Shown piece after piece: positions 46,598-46,991 of a DNA stretch of 46,991 bases (the stretch's first letter is position 1; every line of letters begins with the position of its first letter). Made by a program: the position numbers and the translations under genes. A model generated the notes under the pieces. It saw only the letters and a program-made list of their open reading frames with translations, was not told where the DNA came from and did no database searches. Source of the DNA: an uncultured Pelagibacteraceae bacterium (GTDB lineage: Bacteria; Pseudomonadota; Alphaproteobacteria; Pelagibacterales; Pelagibacteraceae); assembly GCA_902518595.1 (NCBI GenBank), contig CABYGR010000004.1, positions 1-46,991 of the forward strand, written 5' to 3'.

Positions 46598-46991
46598 AAA
46601 ACCAGTTATCGTATTTGAGGGTATAGAAGGTAGTGGTAAAAGCTATCACATCAATGAAGTGTCCAAGTATTTAAAAAAAAAGAAAATTGATCATATTAAA
46701 ATCCGTGAACCTGGTGGAAGTAAAAACTCAGAAATAATTAGAAAATTAATACTAAGTAACAAATCCTCTTTTAATAAAGAAACAGATCTATTGTTATATT
46801 TGGCCTCAAGAAGTGAAAATATTACCTTGTTAACAAAACATTATGGTAAAAAGATAATATTAATTGATAGATTCATAGATTCTACAATTGCTTATCAGCA
46901 CTATGGATTAGGAGTTAATTTGAAATTAATTAAATCTATTAATGAGCATCTTTTAAAAAAATTCAAAGTAAATTTTACCTTTTTAAATATA
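46590..46991 (+). CDS. tmk: thymidylate kinase, 5' part (cut by window end)
   Basis: The first 134 codons of dTMP kinase, open to the window edge. It has P-loop FEGIEGSGKS near 9-18, REPGGSKNSE near 39-48, the LLYLASRSEN segment and the DR catalytic motif IDRFIDSTIAYQ near 92-104. The usual full length is about 200-210 residues, so roughly a third is missing. The ATG lies inside the last codons of the carboxypeptidase gene (8-base overlap), giving the mltB-rlpA-dac-tmk order. Confidence 0.93.
   Translation, partial: MSKKPVIVFEGIEGSGKSYHINEVSKYLKKKKIDHIKIREPGGSKNSEIIRKLILSNKSSFNKETDLLLYLASRSENITLLTKHYGKKIILIDRFIDSTIAYQHYGLGVNLKLIKSINEHLLKKFKVNFTFLNI

Overview
This window looks like a piece of the streamlined, AT-rich chromosome of a SAR11-clade alphaproteobacterium (Candidatus Pelagibacter or a close relative). 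The grounds are the very low G+C by eye, lysine/asparagine/isoleucine-rich proteins, gene spacing of a few bases or less with many 1-14 nt overlaps, no insertion sequences or phage genes, and the alphaproteobacterial gene order argS - small membrane protein - nagZ - scpA - scpB - tatABC - serS and mltB - rlpA - dac - tmk. No rRNA gene is present, so the assignment rests on protein character and synteny. No stretch longer than about 200 bases lacks a gene.

Layout: (1) 1-6262: a small XRE regulator, tRNA-Asn and tRNA-Cys, then valS-ilvD-manC coupled by 1-nt TAATG overlaps. (2) 6300-11593: the most interesting part, a methylphosphonate biosynthesis cluster. A two-cupin MpnS-like Fe(II) dioxygenase is divergent from a tightly overlapping operon of a nucleotidyltransferase, a nucleotidyltransferase-PEP mutase fusion, phosphonopyruvate decarboxylase and an iron-type alcohol dehydrogenase. 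Together they encode PEP -> phosphonopyruvate -> phosphonoacetaldehyde -> 2-hydroxyethylphosphonate -> methylphosphonate. The two nucleotidyltransferase domains and the neighbouring GDP-mannose gene suggest that the product is activated and attached to a glycan or lipid. (3) 11641-12606: a PiT-like permease. (4) 12797-16871: a zinc regulon, with znuC-znuB-zur-small membrane protein-aquaporin on the minus strand divergent from znuA. Two near-perfect Zur-type operators lie between them, and ZnuA carries a histidine-rich 14-residue tandem repeat. (5) 16914-22159: an Ldh2-type dehydrogenase, xthA-erpA, dgt-argS and a small membrane protein. (6) 22152-29845: nagZ-scpAB-tatABC-serS and yajC-secD-secF, that is, cell-wall recycling, chromosome condensation and protein export. 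(7) 29842-38640: a PuuD-like membrane protein, uvrA, and the run ssb-gyrA-coaD-cyclophilin-tgt. (8) 38725-46991: tRNA-Lys, an M48 Tat-type lipoprotein, a DUF502 protein, recG, sdhE, tRNA-Ser, rarD, mltB, rlpA-like, a penicillin-binding carboxypeptidase and the 5' part of tmk, which is cut by the window end.

Main points for a second look: the methylphosphonate cluster and its His-Gln-His iron site; the doubled nucleotidyltransferase; a Tgt lacking two of its three zinc cysteines; a ManC that has lost its inter-domain linker; tandem Zur operators with an AqpS-like channel in the same operon; a truncated protein in the position where related bacteria have a SPOR-domain protein; and a Tat-signal M48 lipoprotein, possibly a client of the tatABC genes here.
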